This document shows, piece by piece, positions 54,520 to 63,730 of a DNA stretch of 64,000 nt (its first letter is position 1; every line of letters begins with the position of its first letter). The notes under the pieces were generated by a model. The model was not told the DNA's origin. It worked only from the letters and a program-made list of their open reading frames with translations, and did not search any database. Location: NCBI GenBank assembly GCA_050303415.1, contig JBNLBS010000001.1, positions 173,795 to 237,794 on the forward strand, in the 5' to 3' direction. The position numbers were made by a program, and so were the translations under genes. Origin of the DNA: JBNLBS01 sp050303415. Lineage in GTDB: Bacteria; Pseudomonadota; Gammaproteobacteria; Methylococcales; Methylomonadaceae.

Positions 54520-55698
54520 ATGGAGTCCATTTTTCATTCTTTATTGATGCTGATGATAGTTGTTTGGAGCGTCGCCGTTTTTATGCGTAAAATCGGGTTG
54601 CCCAGTATCATGGGGGAATTAATTATGGGCGTCGTCATTGGCCCGGCAGTGCTAGGCCTGGTAAGCCCCAGCCATGTAATTGAAACACTCGCCCAAATCG
54701 GTATATTTTTTCTAATGCTCCACACCGGAGTCGAAACCGAACCCAGCGAATTTTATGCTGCGGTAAAAGATTGCTTTGCAATTGGTATTATCGGAGCTGT
54801 TGTCGCCTTTTTATCCAGTATGGGGGTTGCGCTGGCATTTGATTATGATCTGCTGGCATCTGTTTTTGTCGGTTTAACGATGACCGCCTCTGCTGTTGTC
54901 GTAACATTGAAGATCCTTAGGGATCTAGGCTTCCATAATTCTAGATTGTCCCGGCACATTGTCGCAACATGCATGGTTGCAGATATATTGACTATGGTAC
55001 TGCTCAGTTTTGTACTGGGTTATTATCAAGGTGAAGTGATGGATATTAACCGGTTTATGCTCATCACCGGCAAAGTGTTATTATTTTTCACCGTTACCTT
55101 AGCCATCGGCTTGCAGTTATACCCACGCTTGGCTTTCCCCTTTAGAAGCAAGCAAGGCAAAGGATTTACCTTCATCCTGATCCTGGGTTTTGCTGCCGGT
55201 GAATTTGCCGAACATTTAGGACTGCATTTTATTATCGGTGCTTACTTTGCCGGTTTGTTTTTTGAAGAAAAAATAGTCAATCAAAAGCTTTATGATTTGG
55301 TTAACGATCGACTTTACGCTTTATCCTATTCCTTCCTCGGCCCGATATTTTTTATCTCTTTAGGCTTTAATATCACCTTTGATTTGCCCGCACACTTAAT
55401 CTGGTTTTTAATTTTTTTAACCTTGGCCGTTATTCTCTGTCAAATTATCAGTACCGGATTAACGGCTAGGCGCAAACATTTTTCCTGGATTGAGTCTCTT
55501 ACCCTTGGCGTCGGGCATTGTGCCCGGGCGGAAATGGCTTTTATCATCGCGGCACTGGGTATAGAAATGGGTGCGCTGGATAAAAATATCTTCTCAGTTG
55601 TTGTTTTTACCGCCTTTCTATTAAACCTGATTACACCGTTAATGCTTAAAGGTTGTGCAGCATTGTTAGAAAGGCACACATCAAATTGGCCGTATTAA
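54520..55698 (+). CDS. CPA2-family cation/proton antiporter (KefB-like membrane domain)
   Basis: 392 residues from the ATG at 54520 (ACAAGG upstream). The frame is open 74 codons further, but that part overlaps the ACT gene and is not membrane-like. About twelve hydrophobic segments, with LPSIMGELIMGVVIGPAVLG and GVETEPSEF typical of CPA2 exchangers (Na+/H+ or K+/H+). The RCK (TrkA-N) domain of full KefB/KefC is absent. It lies between the ACT gene and putA, 19 bp and 1 bp away. Confidence 0.87.
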   Translation: MESIFHSLLMLMIVVWSVAVFMRKIGLPSIMGELIMGVVIGPAVLGLVSPSHVIETLAQIGIFFLMLHTGVETEPSEFYAAVKDCFAIGIIGAVVAFLSSMGVALAFDYDLLASVFVGLTMTASAVVVTLKILRDLGFHNSRLSRHIVATCMVADILTMVLLSFVLGYYQGEVMDINRFMLITGKVLLFFTVTLAIGLQLYPRLAFPFRSKQGKGFTFILILGFAAGEFAEHLGLHFIIGAYFAGLFFEEKIVNQKLYDLVNDRLYALSYSFLGPIFFISLGFNITFDLPAHLIWFLIFLTLAVILCQIISTGLTARRKHFSWIESLTLGVGHCARAEMAFIIAALGIEMGALDKNIFSVVVFTAFLLNLITPLMLKGCAALLERHTSNWPY

Positions 55699-55699
55699 T

Positions 55700-58600
55700 A
55701 TGCATACTATCCTGAAAAATTTACATACCAAGATTAATCAGGCTTATTTGGCTGATGAGTCTGACATGATCAACGAATTATTAGGCTATTTGACCGATTA
55801 TGACGCAAAAGCCATTCATCAAAAGGCGCATTTATTGGTAACGTCAATTAGAGCAAAAAAAGACCAACAAACTGTAATAGATGCTTTCCTGCATGAATAC
55901 CAGCTCAATTCTGATGAGGGGATTGTGTTAATGGGAATTGCTGAAGCACTGTTACGTATTCCCGATAACACAACACAGGATTTGTTTTTACAGGAGAAAT
56001 TGGCCCGGGCCGACTGGCATCAACATCTGCAACACAGCGACTCTCTGCTGGTAAATTTTTCCACCCGGGCATTGGATATGACGGGGAAATTTGAACAGCA
56101 ATTTAATCCTTTCGATAACCATCAGCAGCAGATATTTGCCAGACTTATTACGCGTTTGGGGCAACCGGTCATTCGTACCGCCTTAACCCAGGCCATGCAA
56201 CAGATGGCTTATCAGTTTGTAATTGCCGAAACAATAGAAAAAGCCTGTATGCAGGCAAACTGGCAAATGGATTACTTATTTTCTTATGATATGCTCGGTG
56301 AAGCTGCACTAATTGCCGGTGATTCCGAACGTTATTACAATGCTTATCAGCAGGCAATTGATCATCTTGCAACCCAGTCTAACAGCCCTGACCCTTATCA
56401 AAACCCCGGCATTTCCATTAAACTGTCCGCGCTTTATCCGCGCTATGAACCTTTGCATTTTAAGGCGGCCGAGCAGGCTATCGCTGATCAGCTGTTAAAT
56501 CTGGCTGTCAAAGCACGTGCAGCAAAAATTACGGTGACAGTCGACGCAGAAGAATCCGAACGCCTGAGTATGTCATTGAATATTTTTCAGCAGGTGTTAA
56601 ATGATCCTGCGCTTAGAGGCTGGAACGGTTTAGGACTGGCAGTGCAGGCTTATCAAAAAAGAGCCATTAGAGTGCTACATTGGCTGCTGGTGGTAGCCGA
56701 AACCCGGCAATGTAAAATCCCGGTTCGGCTGGTTAAAGGCGCCTATTGGGACAGTGAAATCAAGCGGGCTCAAGTTAACGGCTTAAGCAACTATCCGGTG
56801 TTCACCCACAAAACCGTTACGGATATGAGTTACCTGGCCTGCGCTCAACTGATGCTAAGCCATCCCGATAAAATTTATCCCCAGTTTGCCAGTCATAATG
56901 CCCATACGGTCTCTGCAATCCTGGAGCTGGGCAAACAGCATCCCGGTTTTGAGTTTCAACGTCTGCATGGCATGGGCGAGGCCTTGTATGCGCAAATCAT
57001 AAAGCAGACTTCTGTGCCCTGTCGCATTTATGCGCCGGTCGGTCAATATCATGATTTATTGCCTTATCTGGTGCGACGCCTGTTGGAAAACGGTGCCAAT
57101 AGCTCGTTTATCAATCAGGTGGAAAACCCGGATATTGATATTGAAAACGTTATAGCCGACCCGCTTGCTGAGCTGAAAAAAGCTACATTAAAAACCCATT
57201 GCGTGTTACCGAAAGATTTATTCGGTCAACAGCGGGTTAATTCGGAGGGTTTAAACCTGGCCGACGGGAATGTTTTAACCCGGATTGAACACAGTTTGAA
57301 TTCATTTAAAACCCAACAATGGCAAGCAGCACCATTGGTCAACGGTAAAAGTATTAACGGCACAGAACAACCAATATACAACCCCGCAGATAGCCAACAA
57401 CAGATTGGCACCGTGATTAACAGTACACCAAAGGTGATAGCCGAAGCGGTTAATGTTGCGGCCAGTGCATTTGAACATTGGCGCTTATTACCCGTTAAAC
57501 AACGTATTATTTGTCTGCAAAAAACTGCTGTGCTACTGGAACAAAACAGGATGGAACTGGTTTCTCTTTGTGTTCAGGAAGCCGGTAAAACCATTAAAGA
57601 TGCGCTGGCAGAAATCCGCGAAGCAGTCGATTTTTGTCGTTATTATGCACAAGCTGCCGTTGAATTATTTGAACATCCACAAACATTACCCGGCCCGACC
57701 GGTGAGCAAAACCAACTGTACCAATATGGTCGCGGCGTTTTTGTCTGCATCAGTCCGTGGAATTTTCCCGTTGCTATTTTTATCGGCCAGGTGAGTGCCG
57801 CTTTAGCCACCGGCAATAGCGTAATAGCCAAACCGGCGGCGCAAACATCGTTAACCGCCATGCGCTGTATTCAATTACTTCATCAGGCCGGTGTGCCAGT
57901 CGATGTGCTGCAATTTTTACCCGGCGACGGTGCCGACATCGGGCAACATCTGTTGACCGATAAACGCATTGCCGGCATTGCCTTTACCGGATCACTGGCA
58001 ACGGCCCGGTTTATAAACCAACAATTGAGCAAGTTGCCAGCAATTATTCCGTTAATTGCCGAAACCGGCGGACAGAATGTGATGATTGCCGATAGCTCGG
58101 CTCATAGTGAACAATTAGTCCTGGATGCAGTGCAATCAGCATATAACAGTGCCGGACAGCGCTGTTCCGCCTTGCGGGTTTTATATCTACAACATGATGT
58201 GGCGGATCAAATTATTACCAGAATCATCGGTGTAATGCAGCAATTGATCATTGCCGATCCACAACAGTTAAATACCGATATCGGGCCGGTTATCAGCCCG
58301 GTTGCAGTCCAGCAATTAATAGATCATGTTAAAGAGATGCGCAGTCAGGCTAAAGTATTATTCCAGTTACCGATTGATGATCAACTGACTAGCCCCTGCT
58401 TTTTCCCGCCGACACTGATCGAGCTATCGTCACTATCGCAACTGACCGAAGAACACTTCGGCCCTATTTTGCATATCATCCGTTACCAGCCATCCGAGCT
58501 TGAGCAGATAATTAATGATATTAATAACTGCGGTTACGGTTTAACTCTGGGAATACACAGCCGGATAAACAACACCATTAACAAGATTAGGCAACACTGC

Positions 58601-58804
58601 AAAGTCGGCAATATTTATATCAACAGAAATATGATTGCCGCCGTGGTTGGCAGCCAGCCCTTCGGCGGCATGGGCTTGTCCGGCACCGGCCCGAAAGCAG
58701 GCGGCCCGCATTACCTGCAACGCTTCACCAACGAACAAACCGTTACCACCAACACGACGGCCATCGGTGGCAATACCCGCTTATTGGCGGGTGATTTACG
58801 GTAA
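55700..58804 (+). CDS. putA: Bifunctional proline dehydrogenase / P5C dehydrogenase (short PutA)
   Basis: 1034 residues. Oxidises proline to glutamate in two steps. The proline dehydrogenase part (~150-470) has RLVKGAYWDSEIKRAQ, FASHNAHTVSAI and FQRLHGMGEALY. The aldehyde dehydrogenase part (~520-1000) has the NAD-binding SPWNFPVAIF, the Glu motif IAETGGQN and the catalytic Cys in SAGQRCSALR. No ribbon-helix-helix DNA-binding domain is present, so this is the short (type A) PutA that is not a repressor. It starts 1 bp after the antiporter stop. Confidence 0.95.
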   Translation: MHTILKNLHTKINQAYLADESDMINELLGYLTDYDAKAIHQKAHLLVTSIRAKKDQQTVIDAFLHEYQLNSDEGIVLMGIAEALLRIPDNTTQDLFLQEKLARADWHQHLQHSDSLLVNFSTRALDMTGKFEQQFNPFDNHQQQIFARLITRLGQPVIRTALTQAMQQMAYQFVIAETIEKACMQANWQMDYLFSYDMLGEAALIAGDSERYYNAYQQAIDHLATQSNSPDPYQNPGISIKLSALYPRYEPLHFKAAEQAIADQLLNLAVKARAAKITVTVDAEESERLSMSLNIFQQVLNDPALRGWNGLGLAVQAYQKRAIRVLHWLLVVAETRQCKIPVRLVKGAYWDSEIKRAQVNGLSNYPVFTHKTVTDMSYLACAQLMLSHPDKIYPQFASHNAHTVSAILELGKQHPGFEFQRLHGMGEALYAQIIKQTSVPCRIYAPVGQYHDLLPYLVRRLLENGANSSFINQVENPDIDIENVIADPLAELKKATLKTHCVLPKDLFGQQRVNSEGLNLADGNVLTRIEHSLNSFKTQQWQAAPLVNGKSINGTEQPIYNPADSQQQIGTVINSTPKVIAEAVNVAASAFEHWRLLPVKQRIICLQKTAVLLEQNRMELVSLCVQEAGKTIKDALAEIREAVDFCRYYAQAAVELFEHPQTLPGPTGEQNQLYQYGRGVFVCISPWNFPVAIFIGQVSAALATGNSVIAKPAAQTSLTAMRCIQLLHQAGVPVDVLQFLPGDGADIGQHLLTDKRIAGIAFTGSLATARFINQQLSKLPAIIPLIAETGGQNVMIADSSAHSEQLVLDAVQSAYNSAGQRCSALRVLYLQHDVADQIITRIIGVMQQLIIADPQQLNTDIGPVISPVAVQQLIDHVKEMRSQAKVLFQLPIDDQLTSPCFFPPTLIELSSLSQLTEEHFGPILHIIRYQPSELEQIINDINNCGYGLTLGIHSRINNTINKIRQHCKVGNIYINRNMIAAVVGSQPFGGMGLSGTGPKAGGPHYLQRFTNEQTVTTNTTAIGGNTRLLAGDLR

Positions 58805-58842
58805 AGGTGAAGTTGTTTTAATCCTATGGATTTTCTACTGTT

Positions 58843-59637
58843 TTATGTATTGAAGGTCATTACCATGTAAGCCATTGAAAAACTATTCCAAACCATATGC
58901 ATACAAATGGCAGGAATAATCGATCCAGTTGTTAAGCGAGAGATACTAAGAATTACGCCAAACAATGCAATCCAAAGCATATCGTACAAATCATATTGAA
59001 GATGTGTTCCCGCCCATACCAGTGACAACAATAAAACCGAACCCGCTACGCCTAGTTTTGATTGAGACCAAACCCTAAGGATATAACCTCTATATAATAA
59101 TTCCTCTGTAATCGGCCCGAGTATACCGACAGCAACAAAAAGCAACCAGACTGAATTCGTCGTCCTATAAGTCTGCAACATCCATTCCGGTAGAGGTGGA
59201 CGGGAAAACATATATTCTAAAGCTACTGTAACAACACCAAATATAGCAAGGTATAAAAACCAATGTATAAGCACCCCGGCTTTTACCTGATAGAGCCCCA
59301 TATAACTTACAAAAGACTTTTTTCGACGGAATTTTACCACTAATAACAATGTGAGAATCATTAACGGCAAGGCAATTAGAAATGTTATTCCTATCGTATC
59401 TCCATCCATAACTGCAGCCGTGACTTGGGCTTCTGACAACTTTAATTGTGCCTGAGCAGGCTTCATTACCAGTAAAACCACTATCGCAATAATTTGTGCA
59501 ACAATAACACCCACATACCCAATGAGGAATATCAGCCACCCAGACCAAAAAGCCGACCACTTGTTATTCCAATGATCATTGAATCCGACAAATAACTCAC
59601 TATCGCTAAATGCTGTTAAAGCTTTCATCTTTTTCAT
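58843..59637 (-). CDS. CPBP-family intramembrane metalloprotease
   Basis: 264 residues with about seven hydrophobic segments. The CPBP (Abi) motifs are clear: ITEELLYRGYI (EExxxR), a conserved His region (WAGTHLQYDLYD) and HMVWNS near the C-terminus. Members cleave substrates within the membrane; some protect against bacteriocins. No partner gene identifies the substrate here. It is convergent with putA. Confidence 0.88.
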   Translation of the reverse strand: MKKMKALTAFSDSELFVGFNDHWNNKWSAFWSGWLIFLIGYVGVIVAQIIAIVVLLVMKPAQAQLKLSEAQVTAAVMDGDTIGITFLIALPLMILTLLLVVKFRRKKSFVSYMGLYQVKAGVLIHWFLYLAIFGVVTVALEYMFSRPPLPEWMLQTYRTTNSVWLLFVAVGILGPITEELLYRGYILRVWSQSKLGVAGSVLLLSLVWAGTHLQYDLYDMLWIALFGVILSISRLTTGSIIPAICMHMVWNSFSMAYMVMTFNT

Positions 59638-59763
59638 TCTTTAATTCCATGCCGAATCCGGATTAGTCTTAGTAATTTTCACTTTTGACATATACAAAGA
59701 CATCGAAAAATTTACCGGCAAGATTAAAATAATGATCTGGCAACGCGATTATTAAAGAGAGAT

Positions 59764-60438
59764 TCATGCCCAAGTAAAATTATTTGGTAACTCATAACCA
59801 CTAAATTCAATATGAATTATTCTACGGTGTTCAGGAACCATAGCCTTACCAGATGAATGTAAAATGTGTGGACGCATAATTACCGCATTCCCTGCTTCAA
59901 CTACACACAACGTTGGTTTTTCATTGCTTACTATTTCATCTATTTGTTTTTGACTTAGAATTCCAAGTTTATGCGAACCAGGAATTACTTTAAGACAGCC
60001 GTTTTCATTGCCCGCCGGATCCAGGTGCAATCTAAACGTTACCATTTCATTGAGCACCTCAAGCGGAGGCTGAACATGATGCGTTCCATCTTTAACTGTC
60101 CAAGGTCCCCAGCCCTGAAGATTAAACTTTCCATTAACTGCAACTGTTTTATCCTGATGCCAAGTGACAAGCCAATTTTTTTCCGGGGTTTTATCAAAGA
60201 AAATTACTCTGACAACTTGAGAGATTTTGCCTAATATTTCATTAGCTTCATCCTGTAGCTTTTTGCAGCGAATTGCTTTTGCAATGGAGGGGAACTTCTG
60301 TTCCGCGTTTCTAATACCGTGTTTTGGCATTGATTCATCAGACGCTTCAACTTCAGCTATGACCGCTTGTAGAAGTTTGATAGGTACCAAACCTTTCTTA
60401 ATTTCTATGCCATCTTCTTGTAAATTCAAATTTAACAC
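59764..60438 (-). CDS. Phytanoyl-CoA dioxygenase family protein
   Basis: 224 residues with a GTG start. The Fe(II)/2-oxoglutarate dioxygenase facial triad is visible: His and Asp in TWHQDKTVAV, and the distal His in MRPHILHSSGK, with the 2-oxoglutarate Arg in HRRIIHIEF. NENGCLKVIPGSHKLG is typical of PhyH-like enzymes. It hydroxylates an unknown substrate. Isolated on this strand, with AGGAAA upstream. Confidence 0.87.
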   Translation of the reverse strand: MLNLNLQEDGIEIKKGLVPIKLLQAVIAEVEASDESMPKHGIRNAEQKFPSIAKAIRCKKLQDEANEILGKISQVVRVIFFDKTPEKNWLVTWHQDKTVAVNGKFNLQGWGPWTVKDGTHHVQPPLEVLNEMVTFRLHLDPAGNENGCLKVIPGSHKLGILSQKQIDEIVSNEKPTLCVVEAGNAVIMRPHILHSSGKAMVPEHRRIIHIEFSGYELPNNFTWA

Positions 60439-60531
60439 GATATTTCATTTCCTTTTGGTATCAAATTCAGTGCCTACAAGCCGATATTCGATAAACTTTA
60501 AAGCAAAATGTACTGTCATCAGCTCTAAATT

Positions 60532-60672
60532 TTACTGTTGTTCTGGGTATTTACATAATATTGGTCTGGATAGTTTACCACCCTCAGTTGACAGATTCAT
60601 TTCATAAACCTGCTGTTCCAAAGTGGATAACATACCAATTACTGATAATATACAGTATATGGTTAACACCAT
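60532..60672 (-). CDS. Possible small membrane or exported protein, 46 residues
   Basis: Too short for routine ORF cut-offs; I translated it by hand. It starts with ATG 4 bp after the msrQ stop and reads MVLTIYCILSVIGMLSTLEQ followed by a polar tail ending in CKYPEQQ. The N-terminus looks like a membrane anchor or signal peptide. The tight spacing to msrQ suggests the same transcript. There is no strong ribosome-binding site and no family match, so it may be chance. Confidence 0.35.
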   Translation of the reverse strand: MVLTIYCILSVIGMLSTLEQQVYEMNLSTEGGKLSRPILCKYPEQQ

Positions 60673-60676
60673 TTGC

Positions 60677-61300
60677 TTATTCAAAACGATACAATTTTTT
60701 AGCGCTCTGCTTACTTTTGAAAAATCTAGCTATGCGGTAAATCAATAAAACAAAAATGATATTCGTATAGATCAATGGCTCATTTATATCGGATTTAGTC
60801 AGCAAAATAAAATGCAGTACCGCTGTAATAGAAGCCAGGTATATTAAACGATGGAGTTTTTTCCAGTTTCTGCCCAGGCGTTTTTGCATATTTTTGCTTG
60901 AGGTGACTGCCAGGGGAAATAATAAAGTATAAGTGGTCAGGCCCAGCAATATATAGGGGCTTTCTTTGATTTCATCCTGAAAGGCTTCCCATGAGAATGA
61001 TAAATCCAGAGCGATATAAACCAGTAGATGCATGGAGGCGTAGAAAAAAGCATATAAACCGAACATGCGCCGAAAGCGGTTAACCCAGGCTTGGCCGGTA
61101 AGTTGTCGATAAGGCGTAATCACCAGTGTTAGGCATAAAAAACGTAAGGCCCAATCGCCCAGGGTAAAATGCAGTGTTTCTATCGGGTTAGCGCCAAGTT
61201 TATCCTGCCAGGTGTTCAGGCAAAGCACAATAAAAGGCAGAAGACCAACTATCAATACTACGAATTTAATTCCCGACCAGGTTTTATTATTTAACCGCAT
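60677..61300 (-). CDS. msrQ: MsrQ, haem-binding membrane subunit of methionine sulfoxide reductase
   Basis: 207 residues with six hydrophobic segments, ferric-reductase-like domain. Haem-ligand-type histidines occur in FFYASMHLLVY, HRLIYLASITAVLHF. It passes electrons from the quinone pool to MsrP in the periplasm. Its ATG overlaps the msrP stop by one base, the usual msrPQ coupling. Confidence 0.93.
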   Translation of the reverse strand: MRLNNKTWSGIKFVVLIVGLLPFIVLCLNTWQDKLGANPIETLHFTLGDWALRFLCLTLVITPYRQLTGQAWVNRFRRMFGLYAFFYASMHLLVYIALDLSFSWEAFQDEIKESPYILLGLTTYTLLFPLAVTSSKNMQKRLGRNWKKLHRLIYLASITAVLHFILLTKSDINEPLIYTNIIFVLLIYRIARFFKSKQSAKKLYRFE

Positions 61301-62241
61301 TAAAAGAATTTGACCAGATCCATTTTACTATACAGCGATGCGACCTGTTCACCATAGCCGTTGAATTTCTCTGTATTTCTTTTCGGAGTGAAGATACTCG
61401 CACCTAGCACCCGTTCCCTGGCCTGGCTCCAGCGAGGATGCGGCACTTCCGGGTTTACATTGGCAAAAAAACCATATTCCCCCGGAGCTTTTTTATTCCA
61501 GGCGGTAAGCGGCATAGTTTGTAGAAAACGAATTTTAACGATGGCTTTAATACTTTTAAAACCGTATTTCCACGGTACAACCAATCTTAAGGGAGCACCG
61601 TTTTGATTGGGTAGTTTATCGTCGTACATGCCGGTGGCCATAAAACTTAACGGATGCATCGCTTCATCAATACGCAAACCTTCCACATAGGGCCAGTCCA
61701 AAGACCTCGTACGCTGACCGATCATGATCTCAGGCTGATATAGGGTGGTAAATTCAACATATTTAGCTCTGGAAGTCGGCTGGAATTTTTTTAACATTTC
61801 ACCGAGTGGAAAGCCGATCCAGGGCACCACCATAGACCAGGCTTCGACACAACGAAAACGATAAATTCTTTCCTGCAAAGGGTTAGCCTTTAATATATCT
61901 TCCAGGTTATATACGCCGGGTTTATCCACTTCGCCTTCAACTGTGACTTGCCACGGCGATACTTTTAATGCTCTGGCTAAAATACTCGCATCGGATTTGT
62001 TTGTGGTAAATTCATAATAGTTAGTGTAGTTACTGACATCTTCAAATTCGGTAACCGGCAGATTTGCTGAATAAGCTCCCACAGGAATATTCTGGTAGCG
62101 CTTAGTTTGTGCGCTTAGCTCCTTGGGTAAAAAACCGGCGGCCGATAAACCTACTGCGGCTTTAATGATCTGCCTTCTGGCTTTAAAAACAGATTGATCG
62201 GTAACTTCATAACTGGCTATTTCCGGTTTTTTTATCAACAT
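61300..62241 (-). CDS. msrP: MsrP, periplasmic molybdopterin methionine sulfoxide reductase
   Basis: 313 residues from the ATG at 62241 (GGGTGA upstream); a TTG four codons earlier is possible. A twin-arginine signal (KARRQIIKAAVGLSAAGFL) sends the folded enzyme to the periplasm. The molybdenum-ligand Cys lies in YRFRCVEAWSMVVPWIGFP, and RLVVPWKYGFKSIKAI is conserved. It repairs oxidised methionine in envelope proteins. Followed directly by msrQ. The FNR-type regulator gene lies divergently upstream. Confidence 0.94.
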   Translation of the reverse strand: MLIKKPEIASYEVTDQSVFKARRQIIKAAVGLSAAGFLPKELSAQTKRYQNIPVGAYSANLPVTEFEDVSNYTNYYEFTTNKSDASILARALKVSPWQVTVEGEVDKPGVYNLEDILKANPLQERIYRFRCVEAWSMVVPWIGFPLGEMLKKFQPTSRAKYVEFTTLYQPEIMIGQRTRSLDWPYVEGLRIDEAMHPLSFMATGMYDDKLPNQNGAPLRLVVPWKYGFKSIKAIVKIRFLQTMPLTAWNKKAPGEYGFFANVNPEVPHPRWSQARERVLGASIFTPKRNTEKFNGYGEQVASLYSKMDLVKFF

Positions 62242-62458
62242 ATTATCACCCAATACCTGTAAATTCGTTTACTGCAACAGTATTCTCAACAGTGTTTTAA
62301 ACAGCTTATCTATTATGACTTATATTGTCCAAAATAGAACTTTAGCGCTTAATAGTTACCACCCTATAAAAATAACATTGTTATAATAGGGTTTTTATTT
62401 TTGCTATCGCTACTTTGATAGCGTTTAAATTCTTTATTATCATAGGAACCGATATCAA

Positions 62459-63172
62459 ATGCCGAGTTCACATTCTACTCAATCCGCTGTCACCTGTGAA
62501 AACTGCAATCTAGATAATCTGTGTATCCCTAAAGACATGAACCGCTCAGAAATAGGTGAGCTGGCTTTGCGTGTTAAACAAAATCATATCCGTCAGAAAG
62601 GCGAAGCCATTTATCATGCAGGAAGTTCTTTTTCCGGCATAATTGCGTTACGCTCTGGTAGCGTTAAACTTCTTCATTATGACAATGATGGCAACGAATT
62701 GGTTGTAGATTTTATTTTACCGGGCGAATTATTAGGGTTTGATGGCATGTCTTCAAAAATTCATAACTGCACTGCTATAGCTCTAGAAACCATTAATTTT
62801 TGTCATTTGCCTTCACAAAAAATTGAATCTTTGTGTAATAGCATCCCTAACTTCAGTTTATTGTTATTACAAAGATCTTGCGATTTATTCGATGCTCAAG
62901 TACAGAAGATTCTATTGAACAGACGCTCGGCTGAAGAACGTGTTATCCGTTTTATTCTGTATATTTCAGATCGTTTTGAATTACGTGGTTATTCCGCTTT
63001 TGACTTTAGATTAAGCATGTCTCGTGATGAAATCGGCAATTATCTTGGTATTACGCACGAAACAGTCAGTCGCATTATTCATCTTTTGCAGGATAGGGAA
63101 GTTATTGAGGTGAAATCAAAGCAATTTAAAATTGTAGATAAAAAAAAGCTGTCTAGTTTTTATACAGATTAA
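62459..63172 (+). CDS. fnr: FNR/Anr-type oxygen-responsive transcriptional regulator
   Basis: 237 residues. Cysteines for a [4Fe-4S] cluster are placed as in FNR: Cys13, Cys16 and Cys22 (CENCNLDNLC) and Cys104 (HNCTAI). A cAMP-receptor-like domain is followed by the helix-turn-helix SRDEIGNYLGITHETVSRII, whose E-x-x-S-R recognition helix predicts TTGAT half-sites. A degenerate candidate (TTGAT, 4 nt, TTTAA) lies at 62415. The last codons overlap a hairpin that terminates the opposite strand. Confidence 0.93.
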   Translation: MPSSHSTQSAVTCENCNLDNLCIPKDMNRSEIGELALRVKQNHIRQKGEAIYHAGSSFSGIIALRSGSVKLLHYDNDGNELVVDFILPGELLGFDGMSSKIHNCTAIALETINFCHLPSQKIESLCNSIPNFSLLLLQRSCDLFDAQVQKILLNRRSAEERVIRFILYISDRFELRGYSAFDFRLSMSRDEIGNYLGITHETVSRIIHLLQDREVIEVKSKQFKIVDKKKLSSFYTD

Positions 63173-63186
63173 AAACCAGACAGCTT
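63146..63186 (-). terminator. Minus-strand terminator embedded in the fnr 3' end
   Basis: AAGCTGTCTAGTTTTTAT pairs with TTAAAAACCAGACAGCTT (16 of 18). On the minus strand the stem is followed by eight T residues, so it ends the transcript of the small gene at 63261. It includes the last nine codons of fnr. Confidence 0.75.
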
Positions 63187-63260
63187 AAATACTAAGAGGA
63201 TTTAGATTTAACTGAATACAACCTGTTTTAGCTGCTTTTTTAGCTTAAACAGTGAAAAAT

Positions 63261-63434
63261 TTACAACTTACTATTTCTATAGGCCGAATTAGAAGCATCT
63301 TCAGCGATAGCTTTCTCAGCAGCAACATATTTATCGTGCTCACCGCCTCTAACCATCAACAAGACAATAATCAAAGAACCCACCAGCAAACCTACATATA
63401 GCCAAAAATTATCTTTTTCTTGTGCTTCACTCAT
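63261..63434 (-). CDS. 57-residue single-span membrane protein
   Basis: Translated by hand because it is below the usual size cut. It begins MSEAQEKDNFWLYVGLLVGS, continues with the rest of one membrane helix (residues ~10-29), and ends with a charged helix (EHDKYVAAEKAIAEDASNS). A good ribosome-binding site (GGAGAAG) lies 6 bp upstream, and a minus-strand terminator lies downstream at 63146-63186, so it looks real. It may be a small accessory subunit of a membrane complex; no family is recognised. Confidence 0.7.
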   Translation of the reverse strand: MSEAQEKDNFWLYVGLLVGSLIIVLLMVRGGEHDKYVAAEKAIAEDASNSAYRNSKL

Positions 63435-63656
63435 TTTTACTTCTCCAAGTTTATTATTTTAAAAAATCAAGTATCGTTAACGCGGGGTCTATTTGACCAA
63501 ATTTAGAGATTTAAAAATTGAGCTAGATCAATTTATGTTTAGTAAGAAAAAAAATTGCTTATTTGTACGTCAATCGTGGCTTTAAGCATAAATTTAGTAC
63601 AATTTGTTACCGACAATGCAAAAAGCCTGACAGAGAATCATACGTAGCCACCCCAC

Positions 63657-63680
63657 TAGGCAAAGCTTCCGCGTCCTGCT
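63657..63680. repeat. 24-bp direct repeat, copy 1
   Basis: TAGGCAAAGCTTCCGCGTCC plus TGCT. It is repeated exactly at 63704-63727, 47 bp further on. Between the copies lies a short palindrome (CCTACTTCCCTGTAGG, 63691-63706). Confidence 0.75.
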
Positions 63681-63703
63681 CTCGCTCCTTACCTACTTCC
63701 CTG

Positions 63704-63727
63704 TAGGCAAAGCTTCCGCGTCCTGCT
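63704..63727. repeat. 24-bp direct repeat, copy 2
   Basis: Exact second copy of the unit at 63657-63680. It precedes the multi-hairpin region. Such exact short repeats beside an rRNA operon suggest a dispersed intergenic repeat family. Confidence 0.75.
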
Positions 63728-63730
63728 TAT

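Noticed and set aside
62414..62428. Possible FNR box (TTGAT-AGCG-TTTAA) before fnr
   Set aside because: Only the left half fits the TTGATNNNNATCAA consensus, so it is mentioned as a possibility but not listed as a site.
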